Shown: piece by piece, positions 1 through 10,748 of the stretch
How the letters are laid out: the number at the start of each line of letters is the position of its first letter
Numbering within the stretch: the first letter of the stretch is position 1
NCBI GenBank assembly: GCA_022495995.1
Contig: JAFEMH010002586.1
Span: 264,784 to 328,783 of the forward strand
Direction of reading: 5' to 3'
Length of the DNA stretch: 64,000 bases
Source of the DNA: Adenophora triphylla var. japonica
Taxonomy: Eukaryota; Streptophyta; Magnoliopsida; Asterales; Campanulaceae
The notes under the pieces: model-generated
What the model was told of the DNA's origin: nothing
Databases searched by the model: none
Seen by the model: the letters and a program-made list of their open reading frames with translations, nothing else
Translations under genes and position numbers: made by a program

Positions 1-1
1 G

Positions 2-345
2 TTGAAATGTGAAAGGTGTGGAGTAATGACTGAGAAAGAGGTATGTCTGAGCCTGGATGAAGAATATGTATTTAAAAGTAAACCCACTCATCTTGTAAAG
101 AAGGTGAGGTGACTGGTTTTTTTGTGGCCATACATACACATATTTGCTTTGCTTTTGTGTGTAATTTTGCTCCGTTTCGGTGCAAGAAGTTACAAGCTGG
201 GAACATAACCATGATCAGCGGCAAAGACCGTCCCCTTACGAAGGAGGTCGCAGAGTTGGAGAAGTCCGCCCCATGGATGTTGTTTAATTGTTATGGGTAC
301 GAGCCAATGGAGTTCGCTTTCGGGGAGGGGTGGAAAGCAATAAGG
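2..345 (+). pseudogene. DUF866 / CXXC zinc-binding protein gene fragment (arm A)
   Basis: Two exon-like blocks of a eukaryotic DUF866 (UPF0587, CXXC-motif zinc-binding) protein are visible. Block 1 (about 2-106) encodes KCERCGVMTEKEVCLSLDEE and ends at a GTGAGG donor. Block 2 (181-345) encodes family-typical RPLTKEV and GYEPMEFAFGEGWKA and ends at GTAAGG. The 3' splice site before block 2 reads CGG where the copy at 29 kb has CAG. The second CXXC pair is lost here but visible in that copy. Only the middle of the protein is present, so this is a captured gene fragment, not a working gene. The family is conserved in eukaryotes; its molecular role is poorly defined. Confidence 0.75.
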
Positions 346-501
346 GTAAGGATAATTTTTCAATGCTTATAAGATTCTAGCTTTTTCAAATTTCACAATA
401 GTTGAAAAATATAAGTCTTTTATGGGATAAACTAAATTTTTATCTCATGACTCTCTTTGCCCTTAAATAATGTCCTTTTTTAGGTAGTGCGTTAATTGTT
501 A

Positions 502-787
502 CTATGACCGGCCGACTAGTTTGGAAGTGGGTTGAGGCACAAGGGTTAGTAGGTCGTCCATCACTATCATTAGTCCAAAACCGGTGATGGAACTCTTTGG
601 TTGGGTCAATAAAGAAGCTGTTGAGGCTCCATCACGGAAGTAGAAATGAGGCTTGGTCAATTATTGGTTTACCTGGCCAGCTTCTTAAACCACTATTCTA
701 CTTCTTTGAGCCCTTCACCATTGCCACCAACTATGGGCATTTCTAACACTATTGACACAAGCAATAGCTCTATAGAGAGACTTTCAT
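502..787 (-). pseudogene. Dirigent gene fragment (arm A)
   Basis: Minus-strand copy of the dirigent fragment seen best at 28684-28971. The first ATG (785-787) is followed after four codons by an in-frame stop, and frameshifts follow. Recognisable dirigent stretches such as LMIVMDD near 560 remain. It is preceded by GA-rich DNA as in the other copies. It is not translatable as a dirigent protein. Confidence 0.7.
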
Positions 788-1972
788 CTCTTTCTCTCTC
801 TCTTTTTTCATACTCACACACAAGGTTTAACGGTGTGGATGAACTAATTTGGAGCCCTTGTTTATTTATGTGTGTTTCAGCCGAAAGGTACAGAGTATCA
901 CTGGATTAATTTGGCTGTAGGGAAATTTTCGGGCTATGACGAGTAGGGAGATATTGAGGTCAAAATATCCAATCTCCGCGCCATTTTCTGTGAAGTGAAG
1001 TAATCTGCTGCTAGCCGTATCTTCTTTTGAGGTTGTCTGACTCTGTCGATATTATAATCACTTTGGGATTTACTATGTTTTCTCGGTATTCACGTGTCTT
1101 CGTTTGTGTTCAAATTAGAACTGACATCAACAATTTTATGGTATATGATAGTGTGTACATCTGTTAGTGCATGTGCCCGATCTGTGTGTAGTCATATGCC
1201 TCCAAGATTGTTCATTTATTTCTCTCTCTTCCTCTTCTTCCCTCTATTTGTCTATCCCCTTCCTCTATTTCCATCTACAAACCTGATAGTAAGTTTTGAG
1301 GGTTTAGGTGTCCATATGTACATTTGTGTGTATTAAATGGGTCTTGTTTGTGCTTCAAAAAAGGGTTTAGGGAAAGGCATAAAGCAAGAACCCTTTTTTG
1401 AAGCACAAACAAGACCCCTTGAATACACACAAATGTACACACGGACACCTAAACCCTCAAAACTTACTATCAAGTTTGTAGATGGAAATAGAGGAAGGGG
1501 ATAGACAAATAGAGGGAAGAAGAGGAAGAGAGAGAAATGAACAAAGTTGGAGGCATATGACTACACACAGATCGGGCACACGCACTAACAGATGTACACA
1601 CAATCATACACCATAAAATTGTTGATGTCATTTCTAATTTGAATACAAACGAAGACATGTGAATACCGAGAAAACATAGTAAATCCCAAAGTGATTATAA
1701 TATCGATAGAGTCAGACCCTCAAAAGAAGATACAGCTAGCAGCAGATTACTTCACTTCACAGAAAATGGCGCAGAGATTGGATATTTTGACCTCAACATC
1801 TCCCTCCTCGTAATAGCCCGAAAATTTCCCTACATCCAAATTAATTCAGTGATACTACAATTCTATACCTTACAGCTGAAACACACAGAAATAAACAAGG
1901 TTTTCAAATTAGTTCATCCACATTGTTAAACCTTGTGTGAGTGTGAAAAGAGAGAGAGAGAGAGAGAGAGAG

Positions 1973-2256
1973 ATGGTCTCTATAGAGCTATTGCTTGTGT
2001 CAATAGTGTTAGCAATGCCCATAGTTGGTGGCAATGGTGAAGGGCTCAAAGAAGCAGAAGAGTGGTTTAAGAAGCTGGCCAGGTAAACCAAAAAGTGACC
2101 AAGCTTCATTTCTACTTACATGATGGAGCCTCAACAACATCTTTATTGACCGAACCAAAGAGTTCCATCACCGGTTTTGGATTAATGATAGTGATGGACG
2201 ACCCACAAACTCTTGGGCCTCAACCAATTTCCAAACTAGTCAGCCGGTCAGAGTAA
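1973..2256 (+). pseudogene. Dirigent gene fragment (arm B)
   Basis: Starts with ATG after a (GA)n tract. The hydrophobic signal-peptide-like start and the SEGLKEAEEWFKKL-type segment match the 28.7-kb copy. A one-base deletion near 2080 (GCTGGCCAGG against GCTGAGCCAGG) then gives an early stop. The dirigent core THKLHFY/LMIVMDDP is still readable in another frame. Dirigent proteins are about 180-190 aa apoplastic beta-barrels that direct stereoselective coupling of monolignol radicals; only the first half is represented. Confidence 0.75.
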
Positions 2257-2413
2257 CAGTTAACGCACAGCCTACAAAAAGGATATTATTTAAGGACAAA
2301 GAGAGTCATGAGATAAAAATTCAGTTTATCCCATAAAAGACTTGTATTTTTCAACTATTGTGAAGTTTGAAAAAGCTAGAATCTTATAAGCATTGAAAAA
2401 ATTATCCTTGCCA

Positions 2414-2757
2414 TTATTGCTTTCCACCCCTCCCTGAAAGCGAACTCCATTGGCTCGTACCCCCAACAATCAAACAATATCAGTGGGGCAGACTTCCCCA
2501 ACTATGCGACCTCCTTCGTAAGGGGACGGCCTTTGCCGCTGATCATGGTTATGATTCCTAGCTTGTAACAATTCTTGCACTGAAACGGAGCAAAATTACA
2601 AACAAAAAGTAAAACAAATATGTGTATGTGTGCCAAAAAAAACAGTCACCTCACCTTCTTTACAAGATGAGTGGGTTTACTTTTGAATACATATTCTTCA
2701 TCCAGTCTCAGACAGACGTCTTTCTCAGTCATTACTCCACACCTTTCACACTTCAAC
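2414..2757 (-). pseudogene. DUF866 gene fragment (arm B)
   Basis: Reverse complement of the arm A fragment: exon block 2 at 2414-2579 and block 1 at 2655-2757, with the intron between them retained. It is convergent with the dirigent fragment, about 160 bp away. Retained introns show capture at DNA level rather than through mRNA. Confidence 0.7.
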
Positions 2758-3142
2758 TACAAATAGTGATCCGATGATAATGTTTTAGTAAATATACACA
2801 TCTCAGATATTATAATATGACTCAAAATTGATAGTATTAGTAAAAACAAAAACTAATGATAGACATCGTACTACCTAAAACACAATAAATGCATAAAATA
2901 GTGATTTGATAATGTTTTAGCCTTTTAACTCTCCAATATAGAAAGGGAACTTAATTTTAGTATTTATATGATCTGTGAAACCGAATGAGTCTGAAAATTA
3001 ACATCATAAACTATACAATCATGCTATTAGAGAAGACTGAGAGACAAATAGCTAATTGTAATAGTTAGAGAAGGAGAATAACTGAGAAAGGGACACGGCA
3101 GTAAGGAGAAGAAATCAACTCAACGTATATTCCTTATGATTA

Positions 3143-3682
3143 TGTTGACGTACATATAGGAAAACTAAGGTATAAGTGTCTTATGCTAGCAAATATTCTA
3201 TACAAAAGGAATGATCTTCTAGAATAAAAGTTGTCAATATTCTATTCTAATACAAAGTATTTACCTAATATAGCTACGGTCAAAATATTAAAAGATATCT
3301 TCCAAAGAGTCTAGTCCTATAATGCACCTATAGCATTGTTATCATTTACACCTGCATTGCTAGCTCCGTAATTTTGAAAATAAATAGATAAAAAATCATA
3401 AATGTAAAGGAAACATAATCATCGGCAGATCAAGATCAGTAACAATCCTGATAGTGAAGATCCAAGTAACAATCTTGATAGTGTTTCCTACTATAGTTTA
3501 GGTGTACATTTGCACAATGATTTCCCTGCTTTAAGTCTCTCTTTAGATTAGGAAATGATTTTACAGTAATATTCTTAGCCTTAGAGTTAGTCATAACTGT
3601 TGAACTAGAATCAATGCACCATTCTCCTGTAATTGTATTTAAACACATACACATAATGAAAAGTTCAAGTTTCCCATTCTCA
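3143..3682 (+). mobile_element. Probable 5' LTR of a degraded copia element
   Basis: The interval starts TGTTGACG, ends CA two bases before a tRNA-Met type PBS, and is followed by a gag start. No second LTR is in the window, so the left boundary is a guess. Its first 105 bp also occur, inverted, as the centre (30110-30218) of the second long inverted repeat, which complicates the call. Confidence 0.4.
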
Positions 3683-3684
3683 TA

Positions 3685-3693
3685 TGGTATCAG
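3685..3693 (+). promoter_or_regulatory. tRNA-iMet primer binding site of copia remnant
   Basis: TGGTATCAG, the plant LTR-retrotransposon PBS complementary to the 3' end of initiator tRNA-Met. It lies 2 bp after CA and 63 bp before the gag ATG. Confidence 0.7.
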
Positions 3694-3755
3694 GTTAATA
3701 CCGATCATTCCTCTCAAAAACAATTTTATCTCTTTCTTCTCACTATACGACCACC

Positions 3756-4430
3756 ATGCCCACCTCTCTCACCCCTGATCAGTCTCTCATTCCCAACACT
3801 CTTGAGCCAACAAAACCACTTACTCTCATCTCCTTCCACAACTCCATCAAATTAACCTCTACCAATTACCTTGCTTGGAAAACCCAAGTCGAAGCCATGC
3901 TCTTCGGCATTGATCTCCACAGATTTATCAATGGCTCTCACTCCTCTCCTCCATCCACCATTATTATCGACTCCAAAACTGAAACCAATCATGCCTACTC
4001 CTCTTGGCTTTGCCAGCAATATAAGCTTCTCTTTGGAGCCATTGTTGGAACTCTCTCCCCCTCTCTAGTACCTCTCATCTCTCAAGCAAAAACCTCGCAG
4101 GAAGCCTGGACTCTCTTGGCCTCCACCTATGCCAAACCTTCTCGTGGCCACATCAACCGAATCAAAGATCGTCTATGTCACCTTACTAAGTCACCTTCTC
4201 ATTCCATCAGTGACTATATGCACGCTATCTCTCCTTGGTAAACCCATTGACCATGAGGATATCATTGACATCATCCTCAAGGATCTCGACTATGATGCCT
4301 ATAAACCCATCATTGACGCCGTTAATGCACGTGGTAACCCAATCCCTTTTGAAGAACTTCATGAGAAGTTAATTAATCTGGAACTGACAATATAAAATCA
4401 GCTTTCTCCTATCACCTCTTTTCCTGCATC
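3756..4430 (+). pseudogene. gag: Copia-type gag, truncated and frameshifted
   Basis: The ATG at 3756 opens a UBN2/Retrotran_gag-like reading frame with typical copia gag segments: KLTSTNYLAWKTQVEAML, SWLCQQYKLL, and a run ending HINRIKDRLCHL. Around 4225-4240 a small deletion shifts the frame. The continuation (LLGKPIDHEDIIDIILKDLD, then FEELHEKLINLE) is in another frame to 4392, where TAA replaces an expected sense codon, and similarity stops near 4430. Protease, integrase and RT are absent. Gag would form the virus-like particle that packages element RNA. This is a dead 5' fragment. Confidence 0.8.
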
Positions 4431-4863
4431 TTATTGATTTGGCATGAGTTCACAAACATAGTTGATTTTTGCATATTTTTTTTAAGAATATGGCCTCTTA
4501 CTATACAATACACATAAACAATACCACCACTCGCCCCTTAACCCACCTCGTGATATACCTTTTTTTTATTAAAAAAAAAATGAATATGGCCTCTTACCAT
4601 ATAGAACGAGTGATAGTAACATTAAAAAGAAAACCCGCAAGAAAATAAAAATCAAATAAGAAGACACAACTGGACATAATAACATGGACTGACTCAGAAG
4701 TTTGCACTGTGAAGATGGACTAACTCAAACTATTGCCCTCATTTGACTGTCAATCCCAATAGAGTTGCATTTTTTTCTACAAAACAATCGGGATGAAGAA
4801 AATAGGACAAACGAAGGAGCTTGGGTTGAACATTCCCTAACGCATTCAATAAAGCATTGTATG
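4431..4863. other. Intergenic, AT-rich, nothing recognised
   Basis: Contains two similar tracts (4483-4530 and 4575-4620), each with TATGGCCTCTTAC, i.e. a short imperfect repeat. No coding similarity is seen. Confidence 0.5.
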
Positions 4864-4873
4864 GTCCATCAAA

Positions 4874-5084
4874 GAGTAAACTACCTTTTTGGTCCTTGAA
4901 CTTTTTTATTTTTACCTTTTTGTCCTTGAACTTTGTTTTTTTACCTTTTTATCCTTAAACTTGTTTGTATTAGGATTAATTTGTCCTTCCGTTAGTGAAC
5001 CGTTTGTGTTGACGTTAAACAAGTTGAGTTGGCATTTGAAAGTCCCATTTAACATGACATGGCGCTGACTAGGACATTACATGG
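4874..5084 (+). repeat. Pack-MULE left TIR
   Basis: Inverted match to 9493-9703. It contains three TTTTTGTCCTTGAAC-like sub-repeats within the first 100 bp. Confidence 0.9.
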
Positions 5085-5241
5085 TCCATAGTTGAGATTT
5101 TGAACGGGAGGGAAGGCGGAACGACGAAGCGACGAAGGGATGAAGTGTGTACGCCCAAGAATACACCAGCAGCGCGGACGACGCACTTCGATCTCTCCCC
5201 CTTCCGTCTCCTCCTCTCTATCTCTCCCGCATCATTCATAC

Positions 5242-5894
5242 CATTTTTGAGACAGTGGGAGATTGAAACTGCAGCTTTGGCCTGACTGTCATATTAGCAT
5301 GACTAACACACCCCTTGAGCTTATGGAGCAAAGGCAATGGAGTTGTAGACCCCACCATTGTGTTGAGAGCTTTATCAGCCTCTTCACACACAAACCTCTT
5401 GTCTTGTGAGGCTTTCAGCAGGAGCTGAAGAAGCTGTGAACCCCACCAAAATAACACAAATCAAGAAAATTCAAAAATAAGAAACCCCATATAATTATAT
5501 CAAAGAAATTCAGAAAATTGGGAAATTGGGTATTTTACCATTTGGTCAAATGCATCAGAGGTGGTTGACTCCATCAGCAATTTATCTCCATAGGATGAAT
5601 AGATCAGAGGAAGCCATGATTGAGGTTTTGATCAAAGCACTTCTAGGGTTCTTCATTGACTTTACTAAGACCAATATAACTTTTTCCCTGCATCATCAAC
5701 AAATTAGAAAAAAATATCCCAATTCATATCAATTTCAATGAAAATCAAGAAAAAACAAAAAAAACAGAGAAAATGAAAAAGTCTTACAAGATTGGGAGCA
5801 GGATGGTGGAGTGATACAATGCAAACCTCCTAACATTATTCAGTGATTCACAAACCTTCAACCAATCCTTTGATTCCAACCCTTCAATAAAGCC
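5242..5894 (-). pseudogene. Captured ARM/TOG-like gene fragment, three exons
   Basis: Three exon blocks with plausible splice sites read on the minus strand. Block 5894-5788 (acceptor TTTAG, donor GTAAGAC) encodes GLESKDWLKVCESLNNVRRF. Block 5687-5540 (acceptor CAG, donor GTAAAA) encodes VKSMKNPRSALIKTSIMASS. Block 5433-5242 (acceptor CACAG, donor GTATGA) encodes KASQDKRFVCEEADKAL. Together they match the plant ARM-repeat/TOG-domain family of the At1g59850/At4g15830 type, thought to act with microtubules; this is recognition from memory. A one-base change after SSDLF breaks the second block, and the last exon diverges after the VRPK segment. Intact introns show DNA-level capture by the Pack-MULE. 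Confidence 0.75.
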
Positions 5895-6156
5895 CTAAAT
5901 TTTCAAATGGAAATAAATTATCAAAATTTAAATTGAATCCCCAAATGGGTATCTCTATCACACCTCTAATTTCAAAAAGGAAAAAAGAAAAAGGTTTAGA
6001 TTTAGATTTAGATTTACACATACACACACGCAGTAGACCCTAAATTTAAAAAAAAAAAATCAAAAAAATAAATAAATCCCCAAATGGTTCTCTCTAACAC
6101 AGCACCTAATTTCAAAAAAGCTCAGATTTTCAGATAGGCCACACACACAACCACAC

Positions 6157-6325
6157 ACTTTGATTGCCGGGTATGCTAAGAGTGGAGATTGTGATGGAGC
6201 TTTTATGCTATTCTCGAGGATGAGCAGAGAAGGGATGGTTCCAGATTTGGTTGCTTGGAATGCAATGGTTTCTGGGTTTGTTCAAAGGCAACAAATACAA
6301 TGCGTTGAAGCTGTGGAGTTGTTTA
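6157..6325 (+). pseudogene. Captured PPR gene fragment, split by Harbinger
   Basis: The translation contains LIAGYAKSGDCDGAFMLFSR and MVPDLVAWNAMVSGFVQ, the classic spacing of plant pentatricopeptide repeats (RNA-binding organellar proteins). It runs up to ...EAVELF at 6325 and resumes after the Harbinger element at 9473 (TTAGGGATATGTTGG). If the element and one TTA are removed, the frame continues as a normal PPR helix. Between 5895 and 6157 I see only AT-rich, non-coding DNA. Confidence 0.8.
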
Positions 6326-7040
6326 GACTACGTGCAATGGTAGAATGAAAAGTGGTTGAAAAGGATTTCATTCAGCTGAATTGCTCCAATGGCAATATGA
6401 AATGTGTGAAATGAATTGAATGGGATGAAATATTTCAATCCGGTTAAAAAAAAATGTGTAAATGACACTTGTCAGCAAGGCATTGGACCGCATGAGGTCA
6501 GGTGCGTGTGAGGTGCAATAGTTTTCCTTTTTTTTTTTTTTTTCTTTAACCGCCAGGTGTCAATCTCTGATTGGTGAATTGAATTTTCGAATTTAACATT
6601 TTTCCCAAATTTTTGAGCTGAATTATTTCCTAGTAAATTTATTTTTTTATTTTTTTTTACCAAAATTCATCATTTTTTCCCTATAAATTGATATAAGTTT
6701 CATTTGATTTGGACACCAAAAAAATAATCCTTATTTTTCACAAAGAATAAATGTCCGAAATACTGTTCACTTCTTTCCATCTATGAAATGGTTCATTTAG
6801 TAAAAAAAGAATATTTTTTTTACGTCTTTTCGAATTAGACGGAGAAAGCATTTAGTAAAAAAAAAAAATTACATTTTCAAACTAGTGAATTAAATATGTG
6901 CAACTGCATAAAAGAAAAGTTATGTATAATATTACATAAGGTAAAGCTGCCATTCACATGGTTGCAACTTGATGAGTTTCCCATCCCACCCATTGTTTCC
7001 TTCTCAATTTGTCAATTTGTCAGGAGGGAGAGAAAGTGGT

Positions 7041-7180
7041 CATGTGATGATGTGACTTGAATGGACTTTCAATGTGACTTTCTTTCCCCTCCGTGAATAC
7101 ATCTACACAACTTCTTTATAAATAATTCACACTCACTGCAATAACAATCATCCTTCTTCATATCTCAATCTTTCCTTCTT
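7041..7180 (+). promoter_or_regulatory. Duplicated promoter, copy 1 (upstream of Harbinger ORF1)
   Basis: 140 bp nearly identical to 8626-8765. It contains a TATA box, TATAAATA, at 7117-7124, followed by a CT-rich leader. It sits directly upstream of the ORF1 remnant. Confidence 0.75.
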
Positions 7181-7228
7181 CATTTCTCAATTTTTCTTTC
7201 TTCTTACATCAATCATCCTTTTAATGAA

Positions 7229-8377
7229 ATGAATTCCAATAATAATTCTTTCAACCCTCAAAATTCAAGCAATTTTTCCCCCATTTAATTACAATCCTAA
7301 TGATTTTCACTTAGAGAACCAATCTTCCAACCAACCTCGTCCCCAAAATGTTTCAACGCCTTTTTTTCCCCCCAAATCATATGCCTTCAGCTGTCCCAAA
7401 TCTGATGCCTTCAGCTGTGCCAAATTGAAATCCATATTATCCTATGCAATTTCAACCACCTCCGCCCCATTATTATCCTAATAATCCTTACATGTCAAGG
7501 ATGAGAAATGAAAATTCTGGAAATTTTGAAGCAGGGGAATTTCCAGAATATTCAACACAAATGGGTCAGGATAGCATGAGTGAACCTATCGAAGCTACTC
7601 CCACCAAAGAATGTTCAACCCCGCAGCACTAAAAAAAGGTCAAATGGACGACGGCACAAAATTTAGTGCTACTTAGCGGGTATATGAAATTTGGAACAGA
7701 CAGTGTTGTCGGAAATAATCAGAAATACGATGCGTTTTGGGGTAAGATTACGGAATACTATAATGAGTTTGGCTCATTTGACTCTCCCCGTTCACTAAGT
7801 ACATGCAAAAATCGCCATGCTTATATATGCCTAAAAGTTGGGAAATGGATAGGGGCTTATGATAACGCTAAGCGTATGCAACAAAGCGAGTGGTCGGAGA
7901 CCGATGTACTGGCAAAAGCCCATGAACTGTATACAAGTGGAGGCAATGGCACGTTTAATTTGATGGACGAGTGGCTTTCTATCCGAGAGCAACCACGTTA
8001 TGCAAGTATGGTAGGAGGAAATACGGGATCCAAGAGTAGCAGTGGATCCAAGAGATCACGCGAAAGTGACGAAGGTGAATCAATCTCAGTTGGATCCATT
8101 CCTCGTCCTATAGGAAGGGATTTAGCTAAGAGAAATGGAAGAAAAAAATAAGGGATTGAGTCTGGTAAAGAAAGGGTGGACAAGCTATCAACAAATGAAA
8201 GAGAACGATTGGGAACGATTGGACAAGATCTCCACACAACAAGAGGCAGCAAACAAAATTCAACTACACATTGCTCGAGCGAAAAAAATGAAAATATGGA
8301 TGAAGTTAAGTAAGAAGGAGCATCGCGATGAACAACAACAAAAGCTTTTTGAAATATTGACTGCTGAGTTATTCTAA
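7229..8377 (+). pseudogene. Harbinger ORF1: Myb/trihelix-like DNA-binding protein
   Basis: The N-terminus is Asn/Pro-rich and out of frame with the rest. The main frame runs 7444-8151 with a single in-frame TAA at 7630-7632. It encodes a Myb-like segment (KWTTAQNLVLLSGYMKFG, then NNQKYDAFWGKITEYYNEF) followed by a Ser/Lys-rich linker, as in the NAM-associated ORF1 proteins of Pong/PIF elements. A frameshift near 8150 places the C-terminal coiled-coil part (QQEAANKIQLHIARAKKMKI) in another frame to 8377. In this family ORF1 binds element ends and partners the transposase. At least two breaks make it non-functional. Confidence 0.8.
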
Positions 8378-8625
8378 AGATTCTCTGTAACGTTTGTTTT
8401 CTACTTTTATTGTAACTTTTCTTATTTTTAATAATAATTATCGTTATTTATCTAATTATTTAATTACAAAAAAATATTAATTAAGTGTGATATGCTTGGT
8501 TTTTCGGATCAGAGAAGGTGAATCAATGTTTATTAGGAGTGAATAAAAAGAAATTGAAAATAAAGAAATAAAAAGAAATAAAGATTCTCTGTAAACATAC
8601 AACCTCACACGTAATATTAAGTAGC

Positions 8626-8765
8626 CATGTGATGATGTGACTTGAATGGACTTTCAATGTGACTTTCTTTCCCCTCCGTGAATACATCTACACAACTTCT
8701 CTATAAATAATTCACACCCACTGCAACAACAATCATCCTTCTTCATTTCTCAATCTTTCCTTCTT
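8626..8765 (+). promoter_or_regulatory. Duplicated promoter, copy 2 (upstream of Harbinger transposase)
   Basis: Direct repeat of 7041-7180 with the TATA box at 8702-8709. It ends 10 bp before the transposase ATG at 8775/8776. The repeat puts the same core promoter before both genes of the element. Confidence 0.75.
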
Positions 8766-8775
8766 CCTACACCAA

Positions 8776-9283
8776 TGGATCCATTCAGAGTTTTTTTTGA
8801 TGTCAAAGCCTACAAAAGGTAACTTGAATGGGAGGAGAGTTTTATCGTCAACCCACTTTTGGAACAAACACCGAAAAAAAAAGACAATATTTCAAAAGAG
8901 ATCATGCTGTTCACAATAAGAGTTTGGTTGACGACTACTTTGCTGAAAATGCTAAGTACAGTAATTTCTTCCGCCGACGATATCGGATGCAGAAACATGT
9001 CTTTCTTCGAATCGTCGCGGACCTATCAAACCATGACAACTACTTCACACAAAGATTCGATGCTTCTGGCAAAGAAGGCCTATCTCCATTAGCAAAATGT
9101 ACCACGGCGATGCGAATGTTAGCATATGGTATGTCCGCCAACCATATTGATGAATACATAAAGATAGGAGACACTACAGCATTGGTGACGTTACGTAGAT
9201 TTTGCAAAGGGGTCATTCAATTGTATGAGCAAGAGTACTTGAGAGCCCCAACTGAAAATGACCTGCAAACAATCGTCAAATAG
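8776..9283 (+). pseudogene. PIF/Harbinger transposase, N-terminal half only
   Basis: Begins ATGGATCC; an early in-frame stop follows about 15 codons later, and a frameshift near 8880 moves to the frame open to 9283. Family-typical segments are FFRRRYRMQKHVFLRIV, GLSPLAKCTTAMRMLAYG and DEYIKIGDTTAL, and the fragment ends after EYLRAPTENDLQ. Full plant Harbinger transposases are about 400 aa and have the DDE triad in the second half, which is missing. The element could be mobilised only by a transposase supplied elsewhere. The interval from here to the right TIR is AT-rich and non-coding. Confidence 0.85.
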
Positions 9284-9492
9284 AGAATATAAATAAAATA
9301 AAATAAAAGTAGTGGGGTATAGAATGTTGAGTTGGAGGGAGTTGAAATTTAATTTAAGTTAGCCATTGTAGGGGGTAAATGAAATGGGTAGATGAAATAT
9401 TAGGTGGATGAGAAAAAGTATAAAAAGTGTTAGATGAAATGGGGAGGGGGAATAAAACCATTGTATGTAGTCTTAGGGATATGTTGGTTGCG

Positions 9493-9703
9493 CCATGTAA
9501 TGTCCTAGTCACTGCCATGTCATGTTAAATGGAACTTTCAAATGACAACTCAACTTATTTAACGGCAAGACAAACGGCTCACTAACGGAAGGACGAATTA
9601 ATCCTAATACAAACAAGTTTAAGGATGAAAAGGTAAAAAAAAAAGTTCAAGGACGAAAAGATAAAAAATAAAAAAGTTCAAGGACCAAAAAGGTAGTTTA
9701 CTC
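9493..9703 (-). repeat. Pack-MULE right TIR
   Basis: Reverse complement of 4874-5084 with a few substitutions. It is followed directly by the GTCCATCAAA target duplication. Confidence 0.9.
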
Positions 9704-9713
9704 GTCCATCAAA

Positions 9714-10020
9714 TAAACTAAAAAATCCATAAATCCACATAAGCCACATCCTTGGAATCTGACAAGTAAGTCTAAACATTTAACATTGACAGATAAATCT
9801 AGCTTGACAAGGAGATACGAGAGTATAATGCAGTTAATCGACAAACATAAGAAAAATTACACCAAGGTCCGCCGCAATTGTCAACACGTATTTCGCCGTT
9901 GTTGTTGTACGTACTTCTCGCCTTTCTCTCTACCGATGCATGATTCCTGGCAATTGGGTTTGGGTTGAGTCGGGCTAAAGGGTTTGAGCGAGTGGTAGGA
10001 TCGGGTAAAGATCAAATATT
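9714..10020. other. Short spacer between Pack-MULE and hAT
   Basis: About 300 bp with no recognised feature. The reading frame at 9786-9968 has no family resemblance. Confidence 0.5.
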
Positions 10021-10311
10021 TAGATAGTAGCCCGTTCGGTTAACCGGCGGTTCACGGTTACCAAATCGGCAATTTCAAACCTTCCAAAAGACCAATTGCA
10101 ATCCAATCGAATAACCGCCTTAACCGGTTACGGTTTGATCGGTTAACCGGTTTCAACCGTCTTTTTTTTTTTTCAAAGTAGATTTTTAACAGATTAAAAA
10201 ACAATTAAGAAAAAGGTTAATTTTCTAACAGTTTTTGAATAAAAAAGTTAACATTTTGACAGTTTTTTGAAAAAATAGTTAACTTTTTAACAGTTTCTGT
10301 TAAGTTTTATA

Positions 10312-10748
10312 AAAAAGTTAACTTTTTTTTTTCATTTTTTTTTGGATAAAGAAGAAGACTACTTTAGACTTTTGTTTACTACATACATTTTTTGCAAAAA
10401 GTTATATAAAAAAATTATGAATTTTGAAAGAAATAAAACTTAACTTTTTTTCTTTTTTTTTTGGACAGAAAACTGAGGAAAGGCAGAAGGTTTTGTGCGG
10501 CCGCACCAAGTGACTTGGGCAGTCGGCCTAACCATTTTTTTGTTGCATTTTCAAAAAAAGTTAACTTTTTAACAGTTTTTTAAAAAATTGTTAACTATTT
10601 AACAATTTTTTGAAAAAAGTCAACTTTAAATTTTTTTTCAATTTTTTTTTTGGATAAATAAGACTATTTTAGACTTTTGTTTACTATATACAATTTTTTC
10701 AAAAAGTTATATAAAAAAAGTTATGAATTTTGAAAGAAATAAAACTTA
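10312..10748. repeat. Direct repeat inside hAT 3' region (10312-10442, 10617-10748)
   Basis: Two about 130-bp copies share TTTAGACTTTTGTTTACTA and TTATGAATTTTGAAAGAAAT. The spacer contains a GC-rich patch (GTGCGGCCGCACCAAG). This is a non-coding region downstream of the transposase stop. Confidence 0.7.

Larger units (their letters stand above)
1..2756. repeat. Long inverted repeat, locus 1 (arms 1-1367 and 1389-2756)
   Basis: The two arms are reverse complements over about 1.37 kb, separated by a 21-bp spacer at 1368-1388. They differ by scattered substitutions and indels, so the structure is old enough to have diverged and is not a simple assembly foldback. Each arm carries, in opposite orientation, a piece of a DUF866 gene and a piece of a dirigent gene. 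The left arm may continue beyond the window. The same unit recurs at 27442-31566. No transposase or clear TIR/TSD is visible, so the class of mobile element is unknown. Confidence 0.9.
6326..9472 (+). mobile_element. PIF/Harbinger transposon nested in the Pack-MULE
   Basis: The termini GACTACGTGCAATGG (6326-6340) and CCATTGTATGTAGTC (9458-9472) are imperfect inverted repeats. They are flanked by TTA on both sides (6323-6325, 9473-9475), the family's 3-bp target duplication. Inside are the two usual Harbinger genes, a Myb-like ORF1 and a transposase, both damaged. Length is 3147 bp. The transposase lacks the region that should carry the DDE catalytic residues, so the element is non-autonomous. 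Confidence 0.93.
4874..9703. mobile_element. Pack-MULE (Mutator-like) with captured gene fragments
   Basis: The ends are 211-bp terminal inverted repeats (4874-5084 and 9493-9703) starting GAGTAAACTACC. A 10-bp direct repeat, GTCCATCAAA, flanks the element at 4864-4873 and 9704-9713, as expected for a Mutator-type target duplication of 9-11 bp. It has no MULE transposase. It carries exon-intron pieces of an ARM/TOG-like gene on the minus strand and part of a PPR gene on the plus strand, the definition of a Pack-MULE. Without the Harbinger insertion at 6326-9472 it would be about 1.68 kb. Confidence 0.9.

Noticed and set aside
1094..1658. Open frames on both strands in the arms of inverted repeat 1 (Ser/Leu/Phe-rich)
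   Set aside because: They are translations of CT/GA-rich DNA, and the similar peptides on opposite strands arise only because the arms are reverse complements.
1..2756. Palindrome as an assembly foldback artefact
   Set aside because: The arms differ by multiple substitutions and indels, and a diverged third copy exists at 27.4-30.1 kb, so a simple read-foldback is unlikely. Raw reads would settle it.
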